In this document: positions 1 through 5,455 of the stretch, in pieces
How the letters are laid out: the number at the start of each line of letters is the position of its first letter
Numbering within the stretch: position 1 is the stretch's first letter
Source of the DNA: RUG11894 sp964344335
GTDB lineage: Bacteria; Bacillota; Clostridia; Peptostreptococcales; Anaerovoracaceae
Length of the DNA: 5,455 bases
Assembly: GCA_964344335.1 (NCBI GenBank)
Contig: CAYFMW010000037.1
Span: forward strand, 1 to 5,455
Direction of reading: 5' to 3'
Position numbers and translations under genes: made by a program
The notes under the pieces: generated by a model
What the model was told of the DNA's origin: nothing
What the model saw: only the letters and a program-made list of their open reading frames with translations
Databases searched by the model: none

Positions 1-86
1 TTATACCACAATATTTCCGGGTCGTCTTGTCCATATTTTGCAGCAGCATGTCCTTGTAATTTCAAATCCTGTTTGCTATTCTTTTC

Positions 87-116
87 TTGATAACAATACT
101 TTTAAGCATCGATAAT
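87..116 (+). promoter_or_regulatory. Putative sigma-70-type promoter of the zinc-ribbon protein gene
   Basis: A -35 element TTGATA (87-92) and a -10 element GATAAT (111-116) each differ from consensus by one base and are separated by 18 bases. Transcription would start near 123, leaving a leader of about 42 bases before the ATG at 165. The surrounding sequence is AT-rich, unlike the coding regions. The rest of 1-164 holds no ORF that I can support. The promoter is a reading by eye and has not been tested. Confidence 0.5.
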
Positions 117-164
117 TATTTCTTCAAAATCACTCATTGGCAAACCCGTTAAGGAGGCTGAAAA

Positions 165-2369
165 ATGATAACATGCCCTAATTGCAAAAAGGAACTGACG
201 GATGACGCAAAATTCTGTGATGCCTGCGGCACACAGATTCCCGAAAGCGTCCTCTGCAGCGAAGAGCAAAAGAGCGAGGAACTCGCTCCCTGCCAAGACT
301 GCGACGCGGCTTCGACCGAGGAGGCGGCTGTAAGCGCGCCGGAAGAAGCGGTTGAAGAAAAGACCGAAGAGCTCGCCGAGGCACCCGAAAGCGCCGGAGA
401 AGAAGCGCCGAAAAGCCCGGGCGAAGAGCTAGCCTCTCCCGAGCCTGCATGGGGATCTGAGAAGCCCGCACAGCCCAAGTCAAAAAAGGGCATCTTATTC
501 GCCGCTATAGGCATAATAGCCCTAATAGCTATCTTTCTGGCGGTCACAAAACTCGGCGGCAACAAGAAAGCCTCCTATTGTATGTATCTTAAGGATGCGG
601 AAGTCTTTTACAGCGACCCCGCAAAGAAAACTTCGCTGCAGATCAGTTCCAGGCTTACCGCAGGCGAGAAGGTCAGCAATGCCGAACTGTCCGCAGTCAG
701 TTACAGCATAAGCTCATATATCACCCTCAGCGAAGACGGCAATCGAATCTTCTTCCCCGATAGAATTTCACCCGATTCCGAAGGCGTCACCCTGTATTAT
801 CGCGACATTAAAAAGCCCGATCAGGAAGCGGTCAAAATCGATTCCAACATACAATTCTACGCAATAGACAAGAAGGGCACGAAGATCGCCTACATAAAAG
901 GCTCCGACAAAGTCCTCTACCTTAGCGACCTGAGCAACAAGGAAAAGCTCGCCACCGGCATATATTCGTTCAATGTCAACGATGACCTCAGCAAAATCGG
1001 ATATTTCACAGAAGAGAACAGTTACTATATATGGTATGCGAATAAGGATGCCGTAAAGGTCGCAAGCGATATCACATATATCGAATTTGTAAGCGAGGAC
1101 CTTTCTGCCGTCTACTATATGAAAAACGAATCGCTCTATAAGTTCGTTGAAAGCAAGGCGGACAGCGAGAAAATAGCGAGCGATGTCAACAACGTTACAT
1201 TAATATACGAATCGGGAGAACTGTACTTCACCAGGGGTGAATACATGGAAAAGCCTCTCATCGATTTTGTGACGGACGATATGGCCGACTTCGACGCCGG
1301 CGTTGTCGAGCCCGTCTGGCCTGACTATCCCGATCCCCCGGAATACCCCTACTGGTGGAACTATTCTACTAATGAAGAGTACGAAGCCGCGGTAGCTCAG
1401 TACAATCTCGACTTTACAGCATACGATGTCGCATACACCGAACTGTCTCATGCATACGATGCCGCCTACGAAGAATATTGGGACAAGGTATACAGAGATT
1501 ATACACGCGAGGAACTCGAATACGAGACTATGTACATCGGCGAGTTCGAGCTGTACTATTTCGACGGCAAGGAAGAAAAGCTGGTAACCGATAAGCTGGT
1601 CGACGATTACGACATGAGCATCCTGTACAACAAGCCCGCAGCGGTAATTCAGGTCTACACTCAATCCGAACTGCCTGTTATTAAGCTCTCCGAGATTGAG
1701 AATTATTACGATGTTGCGGACATAGTAAACGAAGCGCGCTTTTCTTCCACCGAAAGACATGTGGTGGTCGGCGCAAGTATGTCCCTGCTCGAGCAGCACG
1801 AAGCCGAGTACTTCATGATCTCGCCCGACGCCGCTGCCGTATACTTCTTCGATGATGTAAACGACAGTACCAATGAAGCCGACCTGTACAAGGCGGAAAT
1901 AAAGGACGGAAAGGTCGGAAAGCCGCAGCTGCACGCCAGCGATGTATGCAATCTGGCCCTATTCTTCAACGAGAACGATCAGTTAACATATTATAAGAAT
2001 GTGAATTATGACAGCTACAAAGGCGATATGTTCGTAAACGATAAGGAAATAGACTACGATGTCCGCCTCTGGTTTGTCATAGCCAAGGACGATATGCTGC
2101 TCTATTACACTGATTGGGACTACGATAAGAGCGAAGGTACCCTTAAAATGTACAAGGACGGAACTAAGACTAAGATTGTGGACGAAGTGCACGACTTCGA
2201 TGTAGCCGAAGACGGAGAAATCTTCTATCTCTGCGACTACAGCAACAACTACTATGCGGGCACTCTATATCGCTACAACAAGGGCAAGCCGGAAAAGATT
2301 GCCGACGATGTCGTCGAACTGCTCTGGATTTCGGAATATAAAATCAGGGGAGATTACAGTGTCTGGTGA
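165..2369 (+). CDS. Membrane-anchored zinc-ribbon protein with a large propeller-like external domain
   Basis: Function unknown; 734 residues. The start is set by AAGGAGG at 151-157, seven bases before the ATG. Residues 1-25 form a zinc ribbon with two CxxC pairs (C4/C7 and C18/C21). Residues 32-100 are a Glu/Ala/Pro-rich acidic linker that carries another CxxC (C43/C46). A single membrane helix lies at about 109-128, preceded by a Lys-rich stretch (PKSKKG), so the ribbon should be cytoplasmic and residues 135-734 outside. The external part has recurring beta-strand units such as LSEDGNRIFF, DKKGTKIAYI and AEDGEIFYL, which resemble TolB/PD40 propeller blades. It is interrupted at about 381-450 by a Pro/Trp/Tyr-rich segment followed by a probable helical insertion with Tyr every 11 residues. 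Similar zinc_ribbon-TM-propeller proteins occur in Clostridia; that is recollection, not a search result. The last 11 bases overlap the following M20-like frame, so the extreme C-terminus (after about residue 725) could have been altered by a deletion. The domain reading is fairly sure; any sensing or envelope role is inference. Confidence 0.9.
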   Translation: MITCPNCKKELTDDAKFCDACGTQIPESVLCSEEQKSEELAPCQDCDAASTEEAAVSAPEEAVEEKTEELAEAPESAGEEAPKSPGEELASPEPAWGSEKPAQPKSKKGILFAAIGIIALIAIFLAVTKLGGNKKASYCMYLKDAEVFYSDPAKKTSLQISSRLTAGEKVSNAELSAVSYSISSYITLSEDGNRIFFPDRISPDSEGVTLYYRDIKKPDQEAVKIDSNIQFYAIDKKGTKIAYIKGSDKVLYLSDLSNKEKLATGIYSFNVNDDLSKIGYFTEENSYYIWYANKDAVKVASDITYIEFVSEDLSAVYYMKNESLYKFVESKADSEKIASDVNNVTLIYESGELYFTRGEYMEKPLIDFVTDDMADFDAGVVEPVWPDYPDPPEYPYWWNYSTNEEYEAAVAQYNLDFTAYDVAYTELSHAYDAAYEEYWDKVYRDYTREELEYETMYIGEFELYYFDGKEEKLVTDKLVDDYDMSILYNKPAAVIQVYTQSELPVIKLSEIENYYDVADIVNEARFSSTERHVVVGASMSLLEQHEAEYFMISPDAAAVYFFDDVNDSTNEADLYKAEIKDGKVGKPQLHASDVCNLALFFNENDQLTYYKNVNYDSYKGDMFVNDKEIDYDVRLWFVIAKDDMLLYYTDWDYDKSEGTLKMYKDGTKTKIVDEVHDFDVAEDGEIFYLCDYSNNYYAGTLYRYNKGKPEKIADDVVELLWISEYKIRGDYSVW
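2346..2361 (+). promoter_or_regulatory. Ribosome binding site and GTG start inside the end of the zinc-ribbon gene
   Basis: AGGGGAG (2346-2352) lies six bases before GTG (2359-2361), which opens the M20-like frame 11 bases before the end of the upstream gene. This is the geometry of translational coupling. It is the main reason to think the downstream fragment could be translated, although an SD-like run inside a coding region can arise by chance. Confidence 0.45.
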
Positions 2370-2676
2370 TAACACTTTCAGCCGTAAAATTTCTAAAGAA
2401 AGTAATGAGGAGATGGTGGATAAGGTTACGGCTTATCTGGAGGATTTCGGCATGCAGTTCGAGACGGACCCCGCTTTCCGCATATCCGCCTCGGATGACT
2501 TCGGATATATTTCGCGGGAAATTCCTTCCGTAATGTTCTTCCTGGGCTGCAGGCCCGAGGGTGCGGAGAATAACCTTCTGCACAATCCGAAGGTAGTCTT
2601 CGATGAGGAAGCGCTGCCTATCGGCAGCGCCCTTCTGAGCCATGTAGCGGCAAAATGGCTAAAGGAGCATGCTTAA
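2359..2676 (+). pseudogene. C-terminal remnant of an M20-family metallopeptidase/amidohydrolase
   Basis: This 105-codon frame matches only the end of M20 (M20D-type) amidohydrolases such as aminoacylase/hippurate hydrolase relatives, which normally have about 380-400 residues. The recognisable parts, numbered from the GTG, are the SDDF motif (residues 45-48; usually SEDF), the IPSVMFFLG strand (55-63; usually vPG.fffLG), and LHNPKVVFDEEALPIG (74-89), which contains the family's last metal-ligand histidine (H75). The whole N-terminal catalytic half, with the HxD-type ligands and catalytic Glu, and the lid domain are absent. No M20-like sequence is visible upstream in any frame, because that DNA is occupied by the zinc-ribbon gene. 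It therefore cannot be an active peptidase alone. The likely history is a deletion that joined the 3' end of an M20 gene to the end of the zinc-ribbon gene. An ATG-started reading from 2254 is possible but would only add out-of-frame zinc-ribbon sequence. An alternative is that it is translated as a small stand-alone protein. Confidence 0.75.
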
Positions 2677-2785
2677 TACTTTAACTGCATTAGACAAAGT
2701 TTATTTCAAGTTAAAACTGCGGCGTCGCGATTTTGATATCGCAATTAGCAAGTTGGATACAAACATCGAGCATGGCGCCGATTGA
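2669..2785 (+). CDS. Doubtful 38-residue small ORF between the M20 remnant and carbonic anhydrase
   Basis: This ORF starts at an ATG that overlaps the stop of the M20 fragment by eight bases, and its TGA (2783-2785) runs into the carbonic anhydrase ribosome binding site. The product would be basic in the middle (KLKLRRRDFD) with no cysteines or membrane segment. An AAAGGAG run lies only one base before the ATG, too close for normal initiation. I recognise no family. The end-to-start packing is suggestive, but the length is short enough to arise by chance, and it could equally be leftover sequence from the deletion that produced the M20 remnant. Confidence 0.25.
   Translation: MLNTLTALDKVYFKLKLRRRDFDIAISKLDTNIEHGAD
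2733..2761 (+). promoter_or_regulatory. Weak candidate promoter for carbonic anhydrase
   Basis: TTGATA (2733-2738) is followed after 17 bases by GATACA (2756-2761). The -35 is one base from consensus and identical to that of the zinc-ribbon gene's promoter, but the -10 matches only three of six positions. If real, it would let carbonic anhydrase be expressed independently of the upstream genes. Confidence 0.2.
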
Positions 2786-2796
2786 GGGGGTAAATT

Positions 2797-3471
2797 GTGA
2801 ACCTGAAAGAACGAATAGAAAGATTTAAGGAGTTGGAGCACGCATTCAACAAGGATTTTTACAGCAAGTTGGAAAAGGGCCAAAAGCCTCACACCCTGTT
2901 CATCGGATGTTCGGATTCGAGAGTTGATGCGGAGACCCTGTTCCAGGCGGAAGCGGGCGAAATTTTTCACATGAGAAATATCGCGAATATAGTGCCCAGA
3001 GAGGAGGAGCCCGGAACTCACCCCTCCGCAGTCTCCGCCATCGAGTATGCCGTCAAAATACTCGAGGTCGAAAATGTAGTGGTCTGCGGACACTCCAACT
3101 GCGGCGGCTGTGCAGCGCTCAGGCATCTGGAGGAATACAGCGAAGAACTTCCATATACGGGAGAGTGGCTCGCCCAAAGTGCCTCCATATCCGAATACAT
3201 AGATTTTAAATATCCGGACATGAAGGAGGAAGATAAGCTCGTTATGCTGGAGAAGCTGAATGCGGTCCAGCAGCTTGATAACCTGATGACCTACGACTTC
3301 GTCAGAGAAAGATTTGAAGCAGGGAAACTGAATCTGCAGGCCTATTATTACGATATAGGAACCGGGGCCATATCCGTCTACGACTACGACAGCGTCTTCT
3401 CGGATATGATTAAAGAAATTAACGAACTCAGAAAGCTCTCGTTCGTCGAAGACGAGGACGAAGAGAATTAA
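2797..3471 (+). CDS. Beta-class carbonic anhydrase
   Basis: This protein interconverts CO2 and bicarbonate in the cytoplasm with a zinc ion, supplying bicarbonate for carboxylases. It has 224 residues, close to the roughly 220 of E. coli Can. The GTG start is supported by GAGGGGG (2784-2790) six bases upstream. All the zinc-site residues are visible: C38 and the D40/R42 dyad in CSDSR, then H99 and C102 in CGHSNCGGC. Other family landmarks are HMRNIANIVP (58-67), the SAIEYAVKILEVENVVVCGH strand-helix-strand (80-99), LEKLNAVQQLDNL (151-163), and the late YYYDIGTGAISVYD strand pair (183-196). No signal peptide is present. The C-terminus ends in an acidic tail (EDEDEEN) that looks like an add-on to the fold. 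It is the last gene before a strong terminator. It may be read from the upstream promoter or from its own. The family call is secure; can and cynT are both used for relatives, so I give no symbol. Confidence 0.96.
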   Translation: MNLKERIERFKELEHAFNKDFYSKLEKGQKPHTLFIGCSDSRVDAETLFQAEAGEIFHMRNIANIVPREEEPGTHPSAVSAIEYAVKILEVENVVVCGHSNCGGCAALRHLEEYSEELPYTGEWLAQSASISEYIDFKYPDMKEEDKLVMLEKLNAVQQLDNLMTYDFVRERFEAGKLNLQAYYYDIGTGAISVYDYDSVFSDMIKEINELRKLSFVEDEDEEN

Positions 3472-3483
3472 ACAACAAAAAAG

Positions 3484-3508
3484 CGGGCGGTCTCGTAAAG
3501 ACCGCCCG
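3484..3508. terminator. Bidirectional intrinsic terminator between convergent genes
   Basis: A perfect 10-bp stem (CGGGCGGTCT at 3484-3493, AGACCGCCCG at 3499-3508) has a five-base loop, CGTAA. It is followed on the plus strand by TTTCGTT. On the minus strand it is followed by a longer T run, from the AACAAAAAAG at 3474-3483. It lies 12 bases after the carbonic anhydrase stop and five bases after the stop of the minus-strand metallohydrolase, so it serves both. Confidence 0.93.
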
Positions 3509-3513
3509 TTTCG

Positions 3514-4341
3514 TTAAATCCTTATTTCAGATCCCGTTGCCAGATACTCCAGTCTGTCCCCCATAAGAGCTTTGAGCTTATCATAGGGTCTTATTCCCGT
3601 GCAGTGGCCAGTGTAACATTTTGTACCCGCAGCAATCAGGTACTCGGCAATTTTATCTATAATCTCCGGATATTCGTCCTCTTCCGGTATATTTCCGGCA
3701 AGATGGAATCCGCCTATCACATAATCGGGCATGCGTCCCTTAATGCGCCGGAAATGTTCCACGATGTTTACGATACCGTTGTGAGCGCAACCCGTCAGCA
3801 ATACGCTCTTTCCGCCCTCCTCTATTATCAGATTCTGTTCATGAGCGAAAACATCCGGAATAAGTTGCCCGTCTTTCTCTATAAATATGCCCTTGTTCGG
3901 TCTGGGAAGGGCTTCTGTTTGAGCAACATTCGAAAATATCTCCAGCCCCTCGCCTATTTCAAGATAATCAGAGACAAAAGTAATCCTCCCGTTATCTTTG
4001 AGTTCCGCGTCGATGCCGATATATCTCGGCTCATCGCCCGGATCAACGGCATAATAGAATGTCTCGAAAGCTTCGGAGCTCAGGTATAATTCTGCCTTCG
4101 AGTTCTCCCTCAAAAACGCTTTGAGTCCTCCCCCGTGGTCGAAATGCCCGTGCGAAAGAACCAGAAGCTCGGCGTCCGCTATATTCACATCCATTTTCTT
4201 TGCATTCTCAAGATACAATTCACTTGCGCCCGTATCGAATAATATTTTCCGTCCGTTCGCCTCGATATACAAGCTGAGGCCGTGTTCACTTCCCAAATCC
4301 TCCGATATCGAGTTGTTCTCGACTAATACTTTAATAATCAT
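3514..4341 (-). CDS. Metallo-beta-lactamase-fold hydrolase, COG1237 (dihydropterin phosphate synthase-like) family
   Basis: A cytoplasmic di-metal hydrolase of 275 residues, the usual size for the family, which includes the archaeal protein described as 7,8-dihydropterin-6-methyl-4-(beta-D-ribofuranosyl)aminobenzene 5'-phosphate synthase. In bacteria the substrate is generally unknown, so that name should not be taken literally here. Metal-binding signatures are SHGHFDHGGG (residues 63-72; H64, H66, D68, H69), GCAHNG (184-189; H187) and GGFHLAG (210-216; H213). The family-typical HEQNLII (167-173) and TGHCTG (244-249) are also present. The N-terminal FDTGAS strand (35-40) is the usual lead-in. 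The ATG at 4341 is preceded by GGGAGG (4351-4356) at nine bases. It lies 47 bp downstream of the DJ-1-family gene on the same strand and ends directly at the shared terminator, so the two probably form one transcript. No signal peptide is visible. Confidence 0.93.
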   Translation of the reverse strand: MIIKVLVENNSISEDLGSEHGLSLYIEANGRKILFDTGASELYLENAKKMDVNIADAELLVLSHGHFDHGGGLKAFLRENSKAELYLSSEAFETFYYAVDPGDEPRYIGIDAELKDNGRITFVSDYLEIGEGLEIFSNVAQTEALPRPNKGIFIEKDGQLIPDVFAHEQNLIIEEGGKSVLLTGCAHNGIVNIVEHFRRIKGRMPDYVIGGFHLAGNIPEEDEYPEIIDKIAEYLIAAGTKCYTGHCTGIRPYDKLKALMGDRLEYLATGSEIRI

Positions 4342-4369
4342 CGATTTATTCCTCCCTGCTTAAGCGCTA

Positions 4370-4386
4370 TTATATCGCAGATATAA
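4370..4386. repeat. Small inverted repeat between the DJ-1-like and metallohydrolase genes
   Basis: TTATATC and GATATAA form a perfect 7-bp inverted repeat around GCA. On the minus strand the repeat overlaps a TATAAT hexamer (4374-4369), but no acceptable -35 element is found at the right distance. It could be an operator, or chance in an AT-rich gap. Confidence 0.25.
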
Positions 4387-4388
4387 GT

Positions 4389-4964
4389 CTAATACGCGCC
4401 CTCTTCGACAAGATCTAAAAGTATGTCGTCCCTTATCTCGGCTACGGCTTCCGCGCCGAGCAGATAGTCGATAATCTCGAGGGCAAAATAGACTGCGGTA
4501 GCGGGTCCGCGTGCCGTTATGACATTGCCGTCGCGCACGCAGATCGCTTCGCTGTACTCGGAAAAACCGAGATCTTCGCCGAAGCCCGGATAGGAAGTTC
4601 CCCTGCGTCCCTCCGTAAGCCCCGCCCTCTCCAAAATTACGGGAGCGGCACAGATTGCTGCAACCAGCCTTCCGTCTTCGTACTGCCTCTGAATAATATC
4701 GATTACCCGCGTGTCGTCTCTGAGATTATAGGCGCCGGGAAGCCCGCCCGGTAAAATGACGGCATCGTAGAGTTCGTCCACGGGCAGATTTTCGATAAGA
4801 CAGTCCGCCTTAACATAAATATTATGAGCCCCCCTCACTATCTCGCGTCCCTGTATTGAACATATTTTCACCTCTATGCCTGCGCGGCGCAGATAATCTA
4901 TTACAGTGACGGCCTCCACCTCTTCGAATCCGTCTGCGAGAAAAATCAAGCTATGTTTTTTCAT
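4389..4964 (-). CDS. DJ-1/PfpI (ThiJ) family protein
   Basis: This is a cytoplasmic DJ-1/PfpI superfamily protein of 191 residues, close to human DJ-1 (189) and E. coli YajL. Family members have been linked to oxidative and carbonyl stress protection; the exact activity here is not shown by sequence. The fold is complete. ADGFEEVEAVT (residues 10-20) carries the Glu (E17) that pairs with the reactive cysteine. LPGGLPGAYNL (71-81) is the oxyanion loop. AICAAP (103-108) is the nucleophile elbow with C105. ARGPATAVYFALEIIDYLLG (151-170) is the usual helix near the C-terminus. In the segment where DJ-1 has His126 this protein has SYPGF, so the third catalytic residue appears to be replaced by Tyr, as in several DJ-1-like rather than PfpI protease-like proteins. 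The frame stays open up to a TTG at 4997, but the ATG at 4964 is chosen because AAAGGAG lies six bases before it. The metallohydrolase gene follows 47 bp downstream. Confidence 0.95.
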   Translation of the reverse strand: MKKHSLIFLADGFEEVEAVTVIDYLRRAGIEVKICSIQGREIVRGAHNIYVKADCLIENLPVDELYDAVILPGGLPGAYNLRDDTRVIDIIQRQYEDGRLVAAICAAPVILERAGLTEGRRGTSYPGFGEDLGFSEYSEAICVRDGNVITARGPATAVYFALEIIDYLLGAEAVAEIRDDILLDLVEEGAY

Positions 4965-4970
4965 TTCTGT

Positions 4971-4977
4971 CTCCTTT
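4971..4977 (-). promoter_or_regulatory. Ribosome binding site that sets the DJ-1-like gene start
   Basis: AAAGGAG on the minus strand, six bases before the ATG at 4964. The in-frame TTG at 4997 has no such site, and starting there would add 11 residues (MLNTCAGKETE) that do not belong to the family's first strand. Confidence 0.85.
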
Positions 4978-5000
4978 CCTGCACATGTATTTAACAAATT

Positions 5001-5023
5001 TCCGTTCTGCGAAGCAGTCCGGA
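5001..5023. other. Imperfect hairpin in the leader of the DJ-1-like gene
   Basis: The outer stem is TCCG/CGGA and the inner stem CTGC/GCAG, with a two-by-two internal loop and a three-base loop. It lies between the upstream terminator and the DJ-1-like start, so it would sit in the 5' leader or near the promoter. No T run follows on the minus strand, so it is not a good terminator. Nothing in it matches a riboswitch class that I know. Confidence 0.3.
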
Positions 5024-5070
5024 GCTTTACTATAAACTGAATTTTCTTTACTCCTTTATTGTAACATAAA

Positions 5071-5103
5071 AGAACGCCGCGGATTTATTCATCCCGGCGT
5101 TCT
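5071..5103 (-). terminator. Intrinsic terminator downstream of the CPBP protease gene
   Basis: The 9-bp perfect stem is AGAACGCCG (5071-5079) with CGGCGTTCT (5095-5103). It is extended by GGAT/ATCC (5081-5084, 5091-5094) after one bulged base, with a six-base loop. On the minus strand it is followed by TTTATGTT, a modest T-rich tract. It begins 29 bases after the protease stop codon and isolates that gene from the DJ-1-like gene. Confidence 0.75.
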
Positions 5104-5132
5104 GGGCGATTAATGCCTATTCCGTTCTCCTG

Positions 5133-5455
5133 CTAATCCAAAGTCAGGAATAGTGCCGTCATTATGATTACATCCTGCAGGAAGTGAATCAGCCAGGCCC
5201 AGAAGAATCCCTTCGTTTCGTGGATGCTCTTCGCAAGGAACAGGCCTAAGAATCCGGCCAGCAACACTCCGGGTATCTTGCCGGGTGTGCCGAAATAATG
5301 GACCCCTCCGAAGACGATGGCGGACAGCGCTTTGGAGATATTCGGGTTTAGTTCGTGATATTCGACGATGCTCGTAAATGTGTGACGGAAGGTAACCTCC
5401 TCCACAAAGCTGTTATTCAGAGCATACAGCACGATCAGTCCGAAGATTGGCAATG
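5133..5455 (-). CDS. CPBP/CAAX-type intramembrane metalloprotease, C-terminal part
   Basis: Only the last 107 or so codons are in the window; the start lies beyond the right edge. This is a multi-pass membrane protein of the CPBP (Abi, CAAX protease Rce1-like) family. Three conserved motifs are visible, numbering from the first full codon in the window: EEVTFRH (18-24), the EExxxR motif with both Glu and R23; FGGVHYFG (48-55), the FxxxH motif with H52; and HFLQD (90-94), the third motif's His and Asp. Hydrophobic segments at about 1-14, 42-54, 61-76 and 83-104 fit the usual helices. Bacterial members have been tied to bacteriocin self-immunity, peptide maturation and envelope processes; no partner gene is in view to choose between these. 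The stop is TAG, and an intrinsic terminator follows. Confidence 0.9.
   Translation of the reverse strand, partial: LPIFGLIVLYALNNSFVEEVTFRHTFTSIVEYHELNPNISKALSAIVFGGVHYFGTPGKIPGVLLAGFLGLFLAKSIHETKGFFWAWLIHFLQDVIIMTALFLTLD

Noticed and set aside
1..49. A minus-strand frame starting with ATG at 49 or 34 (MLLQNMDKTTRKYCGI...) that runs off the left edge, possibly the start of a divergent gene.
   Set aside because: Only 16 codons are visible, the sole AAGGA-like run is too close to the first ATG and too far from the second, and plus-strand frames here are equally open.
102..137. Short minus-strand ORF of 11 codons (MSDFEEIIIDA) in the leader of the zinc-ribbon gene.
   Set aside because: It has no ribosome binding site and is too short to distinguish from chance.
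149..565. 138-codon minus-strand ORF opposite the acidic linker.
   Set aside because: It is a Ser/Ala-rich shadow of the Glu/Ala-rich coding strand, with no recognisable motif; the plus-strand zinc ribbon and membrane anchor are clearly the real reading.
1200..1934. 244-codon minus-strand ORF opposite the zinc-ribbon gene.
   Set aside because: It is long only because the plus strand is rich in TAY and GAY codons; it has no motif and lies wholly inside a well-supported gene.
3604..4089. 161-codon plus-strand ORF opposite the metallohydrolase.
   Set aside because: The minus strand encodes a complete metallo-beta-lactamase fold with all metal ligands.
4951..4986. An 11-codon upstream ORF (MCRKGDRNEKT) overlapping the DJ-1-like start, considered as a regulatory leader peptide.
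   Set aside because: It has no ribosome binding site, and no codon bias or attenuator structure points to a leader peptide.
5050..5056. SD-like AAAGGAG on the minus strand between the terminator and the DJ-1-like gene.
   Set aside because: No ATG, GTG or TTG opens a sustained frame at the right distance.

Overview
The window looks like chromosomal DNA from a Gram-positive anaerobe of the Clostridia (Firmicutes). This is an inference from four things: strong AGGAGG-type ribosome binding sites before nearly every gene, GTG starts, intrinsic terminators, and a membrane-anchored zinc-ribbon/beta-propeller-like protein of a kind I associate with Clostridia. There are no rRNA or tRNA genes, insertion sequences or CRISPR arrays, and no gene-free stretch over 300 bases.

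Layout. Positions 1-164 are upstream sequence with a good sigma-70-type promoter. It drives a plus-strand gene (165-2369) for a 734-residue protein: an N-terminal zinc ribbon, an acidic linker, one membrane segment, and a large external domain with propeller-like repeats and a tyrosine-rich insertion. Overlapping its stop codon is a 105-codon reading frame (2359-2676) that matches only the C-terminal end of an M20 metallopeptidase. It is most likely the remnant of a deleted gene. A doubtful 38-codon ORF follows, then a complete beta-class carbonic anhydrase (2797-3471). A strong bidirectional terminator (3484-3508) separates these genes from the convergent minus-strand genes.

On the minus strand, read right to left, are: the C-terminal part of a CPBP/CAAX-type intramembrane protease that runs off the right edge (5133-5455), an intrinsic terminator (5071-5103), a DJ-1/PfpI family protein (4389-4964), and a COG1237-type metallo-beta-lactamase-fold hydrolase (3514-4341). 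The last two are 47 bp apart and probably cotranscribed.

The genes look like ordinary housekeeping and stress functions: CO2/bicarbonate interconversion, a possible redox or glyoxal stress protein, a metallohydrolase, and two membrane proteins. I see no clear multi-gene novel system. The points that most deserve a second look are the M20 remnant, which sits in a position where it could still be translated, and the 11-residue tyrosine periodicity in the insertion of the large zinc-ribbon protein.
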